Origin: Proteles cristata cristata
Taxonomy: Eukaryota; Chordata; Mammalia; Carnivora; Hyaenidae
Assembly: GCA_017311185.1 (NCBI GenBank)
Contig: JAESUZ010005101.1
Location: 682,001-746,000 of the forward strand
Direction: 5' to 3'
Length of the DNA stretch: 64,000 bases
The notes beneath the pieces are model-generated. The model was not told the DNA's origin. It was given only the letters and a program-made list of their open reading frames with translations, and did not search any database. Positions 12,704-25,244 of the stretch are shown here, in pieces (position 1 is the stretch's first letter; each line of letters starts with the position of its first letter). The position numbers and the translations under genes are program-made.

Positions 12704-14120
12704 CAAGAACAAGTTTATTTCTACATATGCATCGGGGAGGGGCACCCGGTAAAGTGTGAAAAGTGAAAGTTACAATCAGTCCACCTGATCCTTACCACCT
12801 GCTCCGTTTTCAGTGGGCCCTAAAGCTCCCGTAAGCCTGGTCCCTCACAAGGCATCGGTTCCCCCTCTGAACTGCATTTCCCAACACCTCCTTTCTCCCT
12901 TCAACACTGACACCTAAGCCCAGAGGCTGTGGGGCCAGAGGAAGGGTTCGGGCGAACGGGGGGCACTGAAGGAGGAATGGAGGACCCGCAGAGGGTGTCG
13001 GCCCCCTCCCACCACTGCCTGAGGCTCAAACTCATGCCCAGAGCTCAGCCGGGATCAGTGAGGAGGCACCCAAGGCACAGCACCTCACAGAGCAGGTGAG
13101 TTAAGAGCACTGAGTCCTCTGGACTGAGCCACAGGCGGGTGAGAAAACAGAAGCCAGTGGGGGGCACCCCAGAGGCCGAGTTGTTCTTCTTTCCTGAATA
13201 CAGAGCATCCTTTCTCCTACGGACCTTTCGGTCTGGGACAAGCTATCAGTGACAGGGTCTGATTTCCAAAGAGCTCCTCTCTCACACTCTTGATGCCGCA
13301 CGACATTAGCTTAAAAGGTCTGTGAGCTAAAAATAAGAGCACTTGTCTGTAAAGCTGAGCACAGGGGCAGAGCCGGGGGCAGAGCCCAGGATGCCTGAGT
13401 CTGAGCTGAAGCAGAGTTGGAGGTGACGGGGACCCCGTGGGGCGAATTCTCAAGGGACTTCTTCCTCGGAGTTCACGGGGGAAATAAGAAAGCAGTTCTT
13501 TTGCCCCGTGAAAGGGGGCACTTGGGTTTGGCAGGCTGATATGACCTCTGTAGTTCAAGTTAGCTTGAGGTGTCTTTGGTCAAACCCAGCAAACAAAGCA
13601 TGGGACCCTGCCGGCAGGTGGGTGTGAGGAGACCATAATACAGGGGTGTGGCGGGGTAGAAGGACAAGGTGGAAAGAAAGGCCCTTGGGGACCCCAAGGA
13701 ACAGCTCTGCCTCTTGTCAGGACAGAAACAGAGCAAGAAGGAGAAGCAGAAAGCAGCAAAATGAAATTCCCTGCTCCTTGGTGGTGTCAGACGGGCTTCA
13801 GCAACCGTGTCTCAAGAGTAGTGTGAGCCAAAGCAGGGAACACTTACACCAGAAGTTTCCATAACACGGGAAGTGAAATCCAAGTGACCCGAGAAGCCAG
13901 TGAGAGGGAAGCAACGTGGTCCAACTGAGGCAGAGCTAAGAGGCTTTTCTTGGCTTCCTCCAAGGTATGGTGTGTGCTACCAGGTCACGGAAGATATGGG
14001 CAGCAACAGAATAGAAAAGCCTTTCCTGGTGGACGGGAAAAGGAATTCGGCCTCCAGTAAAGACGACGAGGTAAACAGATTTTGAAAACAAGTGGTGACC
14101 CAGAACTTAGCAGAATTTAT

Positions 14121-14302
14121 GGTGTCTGGGTGGCTCAGTGGGTTAAGCATCAGACTCTTGATTTTGGCTCAGGTTCATGGATTCGAGCCCCGTGTTGGGC
14201 TCTATGTTGACCATGTGGAACCTGCTTGGGTTTCTCTGTCTCCTTCTCTCTCTGCCCCTCCCTGCCCTCTCAAAAATGAATAAACAAACTTAAAAAAAAA
14301 AT
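14121..14302 (+). mobile_element. CAN SINE (older subtype)
   Basis: This copy has the subtype head TCAGACTCTTGATTTTGGCTC and a shorter body. The imperfect duplication AGCAGAATTTA / AACAGCATTTA lies at about 14109 and 14304. Confidence 0.9.
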
Positions 14303-14884
14303 TAACAGCATTTATATGCTTTCTGTCCTCTTCCTGTTTGATTAGGCATAAAATGTACTCTTTTCCAACATTAGTGTCTCTTCCTTATACAACTTTGTGG
14401 TCAAAGATCTCTACCACATACTCTGAAAATTGCTATGAATAATGGATGAGAGTGTGTGTCACTCAGCATCCCATGAAATGGATCACCCAGAGTACTTGAT
14501 CCGAATTTTTCCCAAGTGGAGACATAGCACAAGCATGTTGCTGCTTCCTTGGGGCTCCCTTGTTCTCTGACTCTCATTCCTGCTCTCCCAAGACCCCTTG
14601 GGTTTGGCAGCGATCTAGGGGAGAAAGAAGAGTTTCATGGGGATTTATCACATGTGCTTCTCAGCACGATTAGTCTGCAAGCTAAAAGCACAACCCACTT
14701 CCCATCAAGGACCTCCAAATAGGTCCCTTGTCACTATTTATCACTATTTTAAAATTTTTGCCAAGGAAACCCTATCCCATGGGACCTTCAGCTAAACCTA
14801 ATTTAAAGCTGTACTTAAATCATCGAGCTTTGCTACAGACAGTGCGAAGGCACCCAGCGGACCTGTATCCATCAAGAGGGTGGA

Positions 14885-15090
14885 GGGGCGCCTGGGTGGC
14901 TAAGTCAGTTAAGCGTCCAACTTCGGCTCAGGTCATGATCTCATGGTTCATAGGTTCGAGCCCCGCGTCAGGCTCTGTGCTGACAGCTAGCTCAGAGCCT
15001 GGAGCCTGTTTCAGATTCTGTATCTCCCTCTCTCTCTGGCCCTCCCCTGCTCACGCTATCTCTCTCTCTCAGAAATAAATTTTTTAAAAA
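14885..15090 (+). mobile_element. CAN SINE
   Basis: This is a complete SINE with an AGAAATAAATTTTTTAAAAA tail. The duplication AAGAGGGTGG flanks it at about 14874-14883 and 15090-15099. Confidence 0.95.
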
Positions 15091-16203
15091 AGAGGGTGGC
15101 TGTCTTATCAGGAAGAAGAACTTAGTGAAAGAATGGTGTACTCGCTGGACCTGAGCTCGTTTGGTCTTCACACCTCTCACTGGTATTTGATCTTGGCTTT
15201 CCAGCCAACCTGCTGAGCCCCATGAGGACAGAAAGAATCTGTCAGCATTCGGAGCTGAGAAGGAAATTGCATTTTTGAGATAAAATTCCCTTTGTGGCAG
15301 ATGTTTTCTTAGCTTTATCAAGTGTCTTGCCTCAACAGGGATGCAAAGATTGTAGATTTCATAAAATAACAAAATCACACATAATCACGAAAGCCAGAAA
15401 CACCTTCTTTCAGATTTCCTGCCTAGAGGGGCCCAAGATAATGCCCTAAAGCTGGATGCATTTTTGGACACACACGTCAAGTTTCTCTGCGTGCCTTCGT
15501 TTTCTTATTACCTTCTTTGCATAAGCCAAGGACAAATAACTGGATCTGCATGTTAAAGGGCAACTGGTGGGGCCTTAAAATATATCGTCACCAAATGAGA
15601 AGAAAGAGACCAAATGTCCCTAATGTCTTTGTTTGGGTTCTCCAGAAGCAGACTGAATCCTGAAACAAGGAGTCAAGTGCACATCGTTGGGTTTGTGGGG
15701 AGAGGAAGTGGAAGGAGACCAGGTAAGGGAGAAGGGACGGAAGACGAGGAAGGGAAGAAAGCTAATAAAGGCCGAGCTCTCAAGCCAGTTATCACTGCAG
15801 GTGACTGAAACTTGATTCTGCACAGTCACAGGGAGCCTGTGAAAACACAGACCTTGGGCTCCCACTGAGGGACAAGGGAGCTGTTGTATTTACACACCAC
15901 CTCTCATCAAGCATTCGGCAGGAATCCCAACAGAGCCATCCCTAACTCCTTTGGACTCAAGGCATTTCCCCTCATATTTCATTTTCTCTTACTATTTCAG
16001 TTCTTTCGCATGTGGAATGGCAGGACAGCATTGGCTAACCAGTAATCGGATAGGCAGCGTGTTTGTGGAAGGAATTCCTTCCTTCCTTCCCCCATAAGCA
16101 TCTCCCCATAAGCATGGACAATTTATTTCTGATCTGAGAGCAGATCTGATCACTTCGGATTTGGACAACATTCAATACACACCAGCCCAGATCTGAACTG
16201 GCT

Positions 16204-16545
16204 AACACTATGGTCTGAATGTTTGCGTCTACTCCAAATTCGTAGGTTGAACTCTCAATGCCCAAAGTGACGGTATTAGGAAGTGGAGCCTTGGAAGGCA
16301 AGTCCATTTGTGACTGGGATTAGGACTCTTACCAAAGAGACCCCAGAGAGCTCTGGAGCCCCTTTCACCAAGCAAGGACAGGGTGAGAAATCTCCACACT
16401 GCATGAGGGCCCTCACCTGACCTTGTGGGCACCCTAATCTTAGACTTCTGACCTCCAGAACTGTGAAAGGTTAAGTGTTTGTTGTTCATAAACCAGCCTG
16501 TCTGTGGTATTGTGTTGTAGCAGCCTGAATGGGCTGAGGCAACCA
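16204..16545 (+). mobile_element. solitary MaLR-type LTR (MST/MLT1-like)
   Basis: The order of motifs is that of an ERVL-MaLR LTR: CTATGGTCTGAATGTTTG, then a GTGACGGTATTAGGAAGTGG block, AAAGAGACCCCAGAGAGCT, CCTCCAGAACTGTGAAAGG, and an ending in TTGTAGCAGCCTGAATGGGC. No internal retroviral sequence is attached, so it is a solo LTR. The subfamily is uncertain. Confidence 0.85.
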
Positions 16546-17559
16546 GTTATTTTAAAATCTTAGCAATGATACTGACTCCTTCTGTAATAGTTTCCAGAAC
16601 CCAGAGAACACAATTTCTACTCCAAAAGAGGATGGGATTGATTCAATTAAGTTTAATTCAATAGAAACATATCTATGTATTTATGTATTTTCTGTCTGAA
16701 ATACTCTTTAAAGCACAATAAAGAAAGTTGAAAAAATTATATTCCCTGTCTTGACAATATAATCAAGAGATGAGACAAATGTTCAGAAAGTCTATGAAAC
16801 AAGGCATGTTAAAGTCACTTAAGAGCATAAATAGAATGCTCTACATCACCAAGGAGGGAGCAATTCATTCCAATTAATTAATTGGATGGAAATGCAAGAA
16901 ACTTTCTGGAAAAATGAATCTGAGTCGTGTGTAAGCCAAGTTGGTTCCTGTGCCTAAGAGTGACCTCTCTGCCTGTGGTCAAGGCCATGGCTTCAGCTGT
17001 CCAAATTCCTGTGGCCCCGGGGATTCCTCCAGCTTCTTGCCCATGCTCTGAAGGCCCCCAACTGTAGTCAAGTGAGCCCCATTCCAATCACAGAGCTCTT
17101 ACCTGAACTACCGGAATTCTTTGCAGATCTTTGCCCAGTTAGATACTCACTGCCAGCCTTTGGGATCAAGGTCTCACTGGACACTGCCTCTTGGAACAAA
17201 GCACCTTGGTTCCTCTCCCTGAGAGCTGACAGCACATCCCACACTACCCAGAGCTCACCCTGGACCCCTGGGTCTTCAGACTTTGATTTGGCCCGTGGTT
17301 TTCCATCCATGGCCTAGCTTTCACATGTGAGGAGCACCCGGACACTAGACAGTGCTAGATCCTGAATGGCCAGCAAACAAGTGGCCAGGAAGCCAGAAAG
17401 ACTTCACAGGGAATGGGCGGAGGTCCAGAAAACTGTCTCCCCATTACAGGATGTGGTCCCAGCACAAAATATGGTGGCCTTTCTTTATCCCGGCATTTGG
17501 CTACATTTCTAATATCATTCCTGACCACTGGTTTATTTCTGTGCACCTTCCTGAGTCCT

Positions 17560-17985
17560 CGCAACAAATGCTCCAAAAACATCAAGCTTTTTAGTCTTAT
17601 CATATGTCTTCATAACTTATGCCTCACACCCTTTTACCGACTGCTGCCCACTGCCCAGTATGTGCTTCCAATCCTCCTTCCTGTCCCCCAGACAAGCTCC
17701 TATCCTCCAAACCTTCTATGCAACCTTTAACATACTCTCCAAACCCCTCCTCCTCTTCTCTGAAGTCTTCTCTGCTCATCATCCTCCAATCTTAAGCAAA
17801 GTTGATTCTTTCCTTGTGTCACCAATGTGCCTCGTATCAAATATTTCAGTGATCCTCAGTCGATTCATCTGTACCTCCCGATAGGCTTTGAGAATCTTTA
17901 AGGCAGAGAATGTATCTCATCATTTCCTTGTGGACTTGCCCTCCATGCTGTATGTAGCACCTGGCACAGAGCGGTGCAGACAGCA
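17560..17985 (+). mobile_element. L2-like fossil
   Basis: C- and T-rich sequence resembles the L2 3' region (CTGTCCCCCAGACAAGC, CTCTGAAGTCTTCTCTGCTC). It is followed by the L2-type ending with TTTAAGGCAGAGAATGTATC and TAGCACCTGGCACAGAGC. No open frame belongs to it. Confidence 0.6.
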
Positions 17986-18165
17986 GCCTCACCAGGGAAG
18001 AAGATGGGGGAAAGAGAAAGGAAATGAGTTTGTCCACATGGGATGAGGCCAACATCCGGAATACAAATACATTCAGGTCATTATGAGGGAAACAGGAGGA
18101 AGAGGAGAGGGAGTGACCAACTGGAGATTTTTTTCATTGACTTTCATCTGGGCCCAGTGCCATAG

Positions 18166-18195
18166 TCAACAACAACAACAACAACGACGACAACC
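18166..18195. repeat. (CAA)n / (CGA)n triplet repeat
   Basis: About six CAA units pass into three imperfect CGA units. A complementary (TTG)n lies about 140 bp away. Confidence 0.9.
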
Positions 18196-18336
18196 TTGCA
18201 AGCTCCTGGATTTATCTCAGCTGGTGGTGTGAGTGGGCGCCAGTGATAGAATGCAGGGCCTTTTCCATATCTTTTGGTTAAATCAGTACCAGAATGGATA
18301 CAAAAGGACTGTGATTTAATTCGAATGTGACTGTAT

Positions 18337-18354
18337 TGTTGTTGTTGTTGTTGA
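18337..18354. repeat. (TTG)n triplet repeat
   Basis: Six TTG units, complementary in sequence to the CAA run at 18166-18186. Confidence 0.9.
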
Positions 18355-21300
18355 AAATATCAGCACCTGTGTCCCTTTGGCAGCTGTCCACAATGCCTAG
18401 GACATTATGGGCACTAGAGGTTTTGAAAGGATTGTGAAGAAACTGTGGGCTCAGGACTATGAAGCTACATTTACATTTGATTAGCAGTGTAATAATTTTT
18501 TGAGTGATTAGTATCACAGATGCATTGATATAATAAGCATACTCTGGATTCCCTGAATTCTCCAGAAGCAAAAATTTTAAGTGTCAGGTACCAAGTTTAC
18601 TCTTTCACATAATGAAAAATGAGGCAGGCAGTTTTTGCCGCAAACCAATTTGGCAATGCTGACGTAATAGAACTTTTAATGAATTATACGTATTGATTCT
18701 GAAGGTGAGAAGAGGAGGAAGATATACCTTCAGGGGGTAGATGACAATTGCTAAGGTTTTGTGAGTGTGAGTGTGTGAGAGCTTACATGTTTGCACACTT
18801 CTTTCCCGGATATTTTGATACCCGTGGGGAGAATCACCCTCCACAGGAAGGCAATCTCACTCATGGAAGAGGATGTGGCGGGTACGGTTAAGGTTGAAAA
18901 GTGTTCACTCATAATTGAAATCCCAAATGGAAATGTGCCAAGAGAGAAAGGACACACAGGAAAAGGGGAAGAGAGAAATGAAAAGAGAGCCAGACGAGTC
19001 TGGATGGAAAATATTTCCCTCTAAATAGAGAAGTAGCCCCAGGATACTCTCAAATTAATGCTGCCTGTTACGTCCATATTTTGACAAATGGGACCATACT
19101 GTGCTGCCTGTCTAAACAGCCCTGATCCCAGGCCCAGCCCTGGCTGGAGAAATGGAACCCACACAGCAACAACAGGCTTCCTCCCACATCGATCGTGTTG
19201 ATGTTGGAGCAGATTAAAGCAGATGTTTCCTGTCAAACTGTGAATCTCTCCCCAAAGAACACATCAGCATCCTCAATCTCTTCAAGCCACACAAAGACCA
19301 GGGGCCTCTGGGCAACTGGATTTCTCCCTAACCTCACTGTTTCATTCGTTAGGTCAGCTACCCCTAAATAACTCAACATGCTCTGGGATACCGTGTTCTT
19401 CTCATAAATGGACCATAGCACATCGTTTTATAAAAGGAAGAAACTCTTAAGAAAATGGTCCCCAAAGCCAATTAGAGGAAATCTACTCTCTGACATGTGG
19501 CTGCCATGACCCTGCTGACACTCCTGGCTTAAAAATAACCTTAACATCACTGGTCCAGTGAGCTCTGAGAAGATCCAGAAATTCCCATGGAAATGGGTCC
19601 CATCAACAAAGGGTGACTCATCAATTAAGGAAAACCCAGCCAGCCACTTGTAAAGAAAATGTGGCAAGGCTTCAACAGTGCACCCTTTCCTATTTTAGGA
19701 AGTAGAGAACACGGAATAAACAGAATGTAGAAAACACTAGCTAGCATGTGATATTCATCAGAATCAGACTATAAATGTCTGTTAACTGTAAGAATGTCAA
19801 TCAAGACGCCATGAAGCATGGTTTGTGTGAGGTTCACTTCCAGTGGCTGGAGACTTTCGGATTCAGAGAAAGCATTTTCTTCAACAAACAACTCCATAAA
19901 ATTGAAGATTTAGAGGAGAGAGGGAAAAATTAGGTAGACTGTGTTGTTAAGTAATAAAATAGCTAATACTCATTGAATGCTTATTCTGTGCTGACTACTC
20001 AACATAGATTTTTCCCAATTCAGCCTCATGACACCCTGATGAGGTTAAGACATCTAATTTTCATTTGACAGATGAGAAAACGGGCACAGAGAGGTCAGAT
20101 AGCTTTCCTACATTTGTATAGCTAAGTAATGGCAGGTCTCATGCTTGAACTCAGGTCCTTGTGAACCGCCATGCTCTTTTCCACCGCACTACAACATCTT
20201 TCTTGCTCTCAATGGATCGTTTGCTCCAGAAAGTTTTCTCTTTTTCTGACCTGACTCATCCCTGCTTGTTCCACTGAACCGCCATGGTCAAAGGATTATA
20301 CTCAGTTTGAAAAACAGAGGTAAAGAATAAAATGTGTCCCTGTTCTCAGGGTGCTCATCTGAGGGCTTCCGATGAGTAACACTAATAACCTAAGACAATA
20401 AAAATTCTATTACAGTCACAAGTACGGATCCCAATCCAGACCAACGTAAATGCTTTCCTCTCGGTATTCTCATGGCCCAAATTATGTCATTTCTCACACT
20501 GTACTGTGTTACTCATGATATTAGTCTTTCTCACTAAATCATAAAAGTTTTTAAGGGAAGCATGAATTATATTCACTTAGAAGACAACCTGACCCAGAAA
20601 AGGTATTCCATAAATGCTTATCGATGAGTAAGTGAAAAACTAGAATAAGCAAGTAACATCACTGATGTCAGCAGCATCTTCAGGGAATCATCCATAATTC
20701 TAGAATGTTCTTTCACAGTGGGCAAATAATTTAGATGAATTAGCAGGTACTTACAGTTGCCAAAGTCCCAAAGTCATTCACACTGATTTCCTCATTAATA
20801 GGACTATGATTTTATCATTTATACTCAGTGAAGATGAAGTCACCATAGAGCAGAATAAACACTCTACTGACTGGACAGCTTCATGGAAAAGATTTTTTTT
20901 ACTTTAAAAAGACACATAAATAAAGGGCAGTCCCTCTTCTTCCATCAGACTATGTCATGTGTGAGGCAAGTAGCCAGAATTGCTGGAGTCTTCCCATGAG
21001 GAAAGATCATCAGGATAAAGACCACATTGAGGACAACAGAACCCGGCTCCTTGCCGATGATGTGCAGTCAGTGAATCAGACTGTCTAGAAATTATCCCTT
21101 TATAGATGTCTAGAAGGGTGAGATACACTTTTCCCTTACTATTTATGCCATTTGGAGTTCAGTTTGCTGTTCCTTGCAACTAAAAGTCACCTTGCTTTCT
21201 TCCCAATCTTTGTGGCCAGATCATAACTCCATAGGTAAAGACTGGTGTTATGTCAGTGGGTGTCTACAACTATGAGTAACAATTTGCCTATTTGTAAATT

Positions 21301-22472
21301 GGGAGAAATAATACTTTTCACACTAGGTTCTGAGTTACTAGATCTATCTTTTCTCTGGTGGCTCCTCCTCCTCCTCCTCATCGTTAAGATCATCATTGCC
21401 ATAGTTTATGTCATCATCCTGCGTTCTTTAGTCCAGAGAAACAATGACAAAAGATTTCAGCATGTCAGATATTAGAGAAAACCATATTTTATATCTGCAA
21501 AGACCAAAATATTCCACACAATGTTTAAAACATCACCTAAACCTATGGCGGAGTCTGCTAGTTGTTCCTCTACAACCATTCTCCTCTTTCTTAAGAAAAC
21601 TCTTGATTTTGTGCTGCACACCTTGGCCATTCAGAATGAAGTCTCCATTTCCCAGCTTCCCTTGCAGCTAGGGGCAGGCATATAATTTAAGTTCTGGCCA
21701 GCAGGATATAAGCAAAAGTATCAAGTGCCCGCTTCTGTGAACCTCTTTGAACGACAGATGGGGTATCGATCTTTCCTCTTCCCTTCACCCTTCTTTATCC
21801 TTTGCTCCAGTAACTGTCTAACACCCAAACATGGTGGTTAGAGCTGCTACTATCCTATAGCATGAGGCAAGGGATATCCCCAAGGGAGGCAGAGCAATGA
21901 GCTGGAAGCTGTACGGGGAGGAGCCTCTATACCAGTCCTGACCATTTCCTTTCTAGACAGAGAGAGCCAGTCTTTGAGGAGTGATGAGAATCAGTGGTCA
22001 AGTCAGATGTACCCCATGTTCACGTATTTACATCTCCTTTTCTGTTTTTGTTTTTGTTTTGTTTTTTCTACCATGCCTCCATAAGCTCTCTCTCTCTGGT
22101 CAGCCCCACCCTGACTGAATGTCATGTTCACCCAGAACCACAACCCAGCCTCTGGTCTCTGAAGGTGGCCCTCAGATGGATGATTCCTCCACAAATCCAA
22201 TGGCCTTGTCCAAATCAGCCCTCCTTCTCAAATCTCTCCTGGCACCTACCTGCTATGAGAAAATTCATGTAAACAAACCCCATTTGGGGAGGAACATCTG
22301 CTCTTCCATGTCTCAAGCCTCTTCCTAGTATACCGGAGGAAGTAGTTAGTGGCTTTGCAAATAAAGGGACTATAGAAGAGCTTTTGACTTTTTAAAAAGT
22401 CACTATAAAAACAGGAAATGACCATTACAAATATAAATTGGGATTGAATGCTGTTTGAAAAGGGAATCACTG
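18355..22472. other. intronic sequence, mostly unique
   Basis: About 4 kb holds no CAN SINE and, apart from the MIR at 19955-20190 and a (CTC)n run near 21361-21379, no element I recognise. Open frames here are short and lack homology that I can see. Confidence 0.5.
19955..20190 (+). mobile_element. MIR fossil
   Basis: The MIR order is visible: AATACTCATTGAATGCTTAT, CTCATGACACCCTGATGAGG, GACAGATGAGAAAACGGGCA, then GAGGTCAGATAGC and CTTGAACTCAGGTCC. Confidence 0.88.
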
Positions 22473-22684
22473 GGGGGCGCCTGGGGGGCTCGGTTGGTTG
22501 GATGTCGGCTTCAGCTCAGGTCATGATTTCACTGTTTGTTTGAGCCCCACATCAGGCTCTGTGGGGCTCAACAGCTCAGAGTCTGGAGCCTGATTCAGAT
22601 TCTGTGTGTATGTGTTTCTCTTTCTGCCCTCCCTTCCACTCACACTCTGTCTGTCTGTCTGTCTCTCTCTCTCATAAACAAATA
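22473..22684 (+). mobile_element. CAN SINE, first unit of a tandem pair
   Basis: The SINE has a G-rich variant head and a (TCTG)n plus CT tract, ending in CATAAACAAATA directly at the head of the next SINE. The preceding AGGGAATCACTGG (22461-22473) is matched only after the second unit. Confidence 0.9.
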
Positions 22685-22900
22685 GGGGCACCTGGGTGGC
22701 TCAGTCGGTTAAGCTTCCAACTTCAGCTCAGGTCATGATCTCACGGTTCGTGGGTTCAAGCCCCACGTCAGGCTCTGTGCTGGCAGCTTGGAGCCTGGAG
22801 GCTGCTTCAGATTCTATGGTTCCCTCTCTCTCTGGTCCTCCCCCTCTCATGCTCTGTCTCTCAAAATTAAATAAGCATTTAAAAATAAATAAATAAATAT
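22685..22900 (+). mobile_element. CAN SINE, second unit of a tandem pair
   Basis: This is a complete SINE with an (AAAT)n tail. The pair as a whole is bounded by AGGGAATCACTGG and AGGAAATCACTGG (22916-22928), so either it moved as a dimer or the second landed in the tail of the first. Confidence 0.93.
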
Positions 22901-23276
22901 TTAATAAACTTTTAAAGGAAATCACTGGTGTTAAGTTAATAATAATTTTTAAAAAGCCATTTTTGTGAATCTCCCCTCTATTTGCTTATCCCCATGCATG
23001 GGTATATCACAGGGTGATTCCTTTGGTCATGGTGTCTCTTATTTCAATTTTTTTAGTTTTTAACTGAATTACTGAACAGATTATAAATTGGACAAGCACT
23101 TACAATATGTACACAAATCATACTGTATGTTTTAATGGGACGTGTATACAATGCAAAATCAAAATCCTATCATCAGAATTAGTCATAAAGAAAAAAAGTT
23201 TGAGCTCTGTATGGGGGTTTAATGGTCTTGGCCAGGATACAGACAGACAGAGGTGTGTTTTAAAAGAAGGGAAAGA

Positions 23277-23411
23277 GGGGCGCCTGGATGGCTCAGTGGG
23301 TTAAGCTTCAGACTCTTGATTTCAGCTCAGGCTTTGAGTTCAAGGTCATAAGTTCAAGCCCTGCATTGGGCTCCACACTGGGCAAGAAGCCTACTTAAAA
23401 GTAAATAAACA
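23277..23411 (+). mobile_element. CAN SINE, short older subtype
   Basis: This short form lacks the long CT tract. Its head GGCGCCTGGATGGCTCAG is followed by a TTCAAGCCCTGCATTGGGCTC block and CTTAAAAGTAAATAAAC. It directly abuts the next SINE. Confidence 0.9.
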
Positions 23412-23612
23412 GGGGTGCCTGGGTGGCTCAGTTGGTTAAGCATCCAACTTTAGTTCAGGTCATGATCACAGTTTAGGATTTTGACCCCATATCAGGCTCT
23501 CCACTGTCAGTGTGGAGCCCACCTCAGATCCTCTGCTCCCCTCTCTCCCCCCCCCTCCTGCTGCTGGCTCGCTCACTCTTTCTTTCTCTCAAAATAAATA
23601 AACTTTTAAAAT
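23412..23612 (+). mobile_element. CAN SINE
   Basis: The SINE head (GGGGTGCCTGGGTGGCTCAG) is followed by a C-rich CT tract and an AAAATAAATAAACTTTTAAA tail. It abuts an inverted SINE. Confidence 0.93.
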
Positions 23613-23833
23613 AAACAAATAAATATTTTAATTTTGATAGAGAGACAGAGACAGAGAGAGACAGAGCATAAGGTAGAGGAGGGGCAGAGATAGAGAGAGA
23701 GATGGGATCCGAAGCAGGCTCCGCTCTGAGCTGTCAGCACAGAGCCTGATGTGGGGCTCAAACTCACAAACCACAAGATCATGACCTGAGCCAATATCAG
23801 TGCTAAACCAACTGAGTCACCCAGAATGCCCTG
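23613..23833 (-). mobile_element. CAN SINE, inverted
   Basis: The inverted copy runs from AAATATTTTAATTTTGATAG to GAGTCACCCAGAATGCC. With the preceding plus-strand copy it forms a tail-to-tail inverted repeat. Confidence 0.92.
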
Positions 23834-23839
23834 AATAAA

Positions 23840-23942
23840 TAAGTAGAAAGAAGGAAAGAAAGAAGGAAAGAAGGAAAGAAAGAAAGAAAGAAAGGAAGGA
23901 AGGAAGGAAGGAAGGAAGGAAGGAAGGAAGGAAGGAAAAGGA
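23840..23942. repeat. (GAAA)n / (GGAA)n microsatellite
   Basis: About 100 bp of nearly pure purine tetranucleotides: mixed GAAA and GAAG, then about 13 GGAA units. Read on the other strand it gives a spurious F-P-S-F-L-type protein. Confidence 0.97.
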
Positions 23943-24017
23943 GAAAAAGAAACTCTGTTTTCCCAGAAAGACAATTTTCCCAGAAAAATAAGGCTTCCAG
24001 GGTCCAATATGTGTTCT

Positions 24018-24236
24018 TTTTTTTTTTTTTTTAATTTTTTATGTTTATTTTTGAGAGAGACAGAGCATGAACAGGGGAGGGGCAAAGAAAGAGGGAGACA
24101 CAGAATCCGAAGCAGGCTCCAGACTCTGAGCTGGCTGTCAGCACAGAGCCTTATGCAGGGCTCAAACCCACAAACTGTAAGATCATGACCTGAGCCGAAG
24201 TCAGACGCTTAACTGACTGAGCCACCCAGGCGTCCC
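24018..24236 (-). mobile_element. CAN SINE
   Basis: The inverted copy has a long T run. The perfect duplication CCAATATGTGTTCT lies at 24004-24017 and 24237-24250. Confidence 0.97.
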
Positions 24237-24339
24237 CCAATATGTGTTCTAAAGAAGCACTTGATAGAGTGAACAAAGACATTCCATTTTGTAACAACTT
24301 TGAAGGATGATAATAAGCCATCTAAAAGAGACCTTCAGA

Positions 24340-25122
24340 TGTACCAGACATGAAGACACACACACTGAATGTGAAAGGGTGAAAAAAAGATGTTCCATGC
24401 AAGCAGAAGCAGAAAAAAGCCAAGGTTACAACACTTATATCAGACAAAACAGACTTTAAAACAAAGATCGTCAGAAGAGACCAAGAAGGGCACTGCATAA
24501 TGATAAAGGCATCAATCCAACAAGAGGATATAACAATTGTAAACACCTATGCACTCAACATTGGAGCGCCTAAATACATAAAGCAGGTATCAACAGACAT
24601 ATAGGGAGAAACTGAGAGTAATACAATAATAGTAGGAGAATTTAACACCCTATTTACTCAATGGACGTATCATCTACGCAGAAAATCAATAAGAAAACAA
24701 TGTCTTTGACACTTTAGACCACATGGACTTAACAGATATATACAGAACATTCCATCCAGAAACAACAGAACGTATATTTTTTTCAAGTGCCCATGGAAAA
24801 TTCTCCAGGATAGATCACATGATAGGCCACAAAACAAGTCTCAATAAGTTTAAGAAAACTGAAATTATATCATGGATCTTTTCTGACCACAACAGTATGA
24901 GACTAGAAATCAACCACCAAGAAAATAAATAGGAGAAAACACAAACATGTGTAGGCTAAACAACATGCTGCTGAAGAGGCAGTGGGTCAACAAAGAAATG
25001 GAAGAGGAAATAAGGGAGGCTAATGAAAAGGCAGAAGATCAAAAAGCAATGGGTCTAATATAGATCCCTAATTGAAAGACTCCATACACATGTAAAAAAG
25101 AGCAAAAGAAAATTAACAATCA
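24340..25122 (+). mobile_element. L1 ORF2 endonuclease-region fragment
   Basis: The DNA encodes pieces typical of early L1 ORF2. At 24723 the frame reads MDLTDIYRTFHPETTERIFF and then SSAHGKFSRIDHMIGHKTSL; the latter is the SxxHGxxSRIDH-type motif of the endonuclease domain. Further frames are broken by stops, so it is inactive. It is antisense to PGM5 and is interrupted by the SINE at 25126. Confidence 0.9.
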
Positions 25123-25125
25123 CTA

Positions 25126-25244
25126 GGGGCACCTGTCTGTCTCAGTCAGTGAAGCATGTGACTCTTGATCTTGGAGTTGTGAGTTCATGCCCCATGTTGG
25201 GTGCAGAGATCACTTAAAATAAAATCTTTAAAAAAAAAAAAGAA
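25126..25244 (+). mobile_element. CAN SINE, short older subtype, inside the L1
   Basis: The short SINE has a CATGTGACTCTTGATCTTGG body and an AAAATAAAATCTTTAAAAA tail. The duplication AGAAAATTAACAATCA (25107-25122) recurs with one change at 25245-25260, which shows it inserted into the L1. Confidence 0.95.

Noticed and set aside
23840..23942. CRISPR-like array
   Set aside because: The regular units are a tetranucleotide microsatellite without spacers, in a mammalian intron.
23606..24085. A 159-codon minus-strand frame with repeated F-P-S-F-L
   Set aside because: It is a translated SINE and GGAA microsatellite, with no protein-like character.
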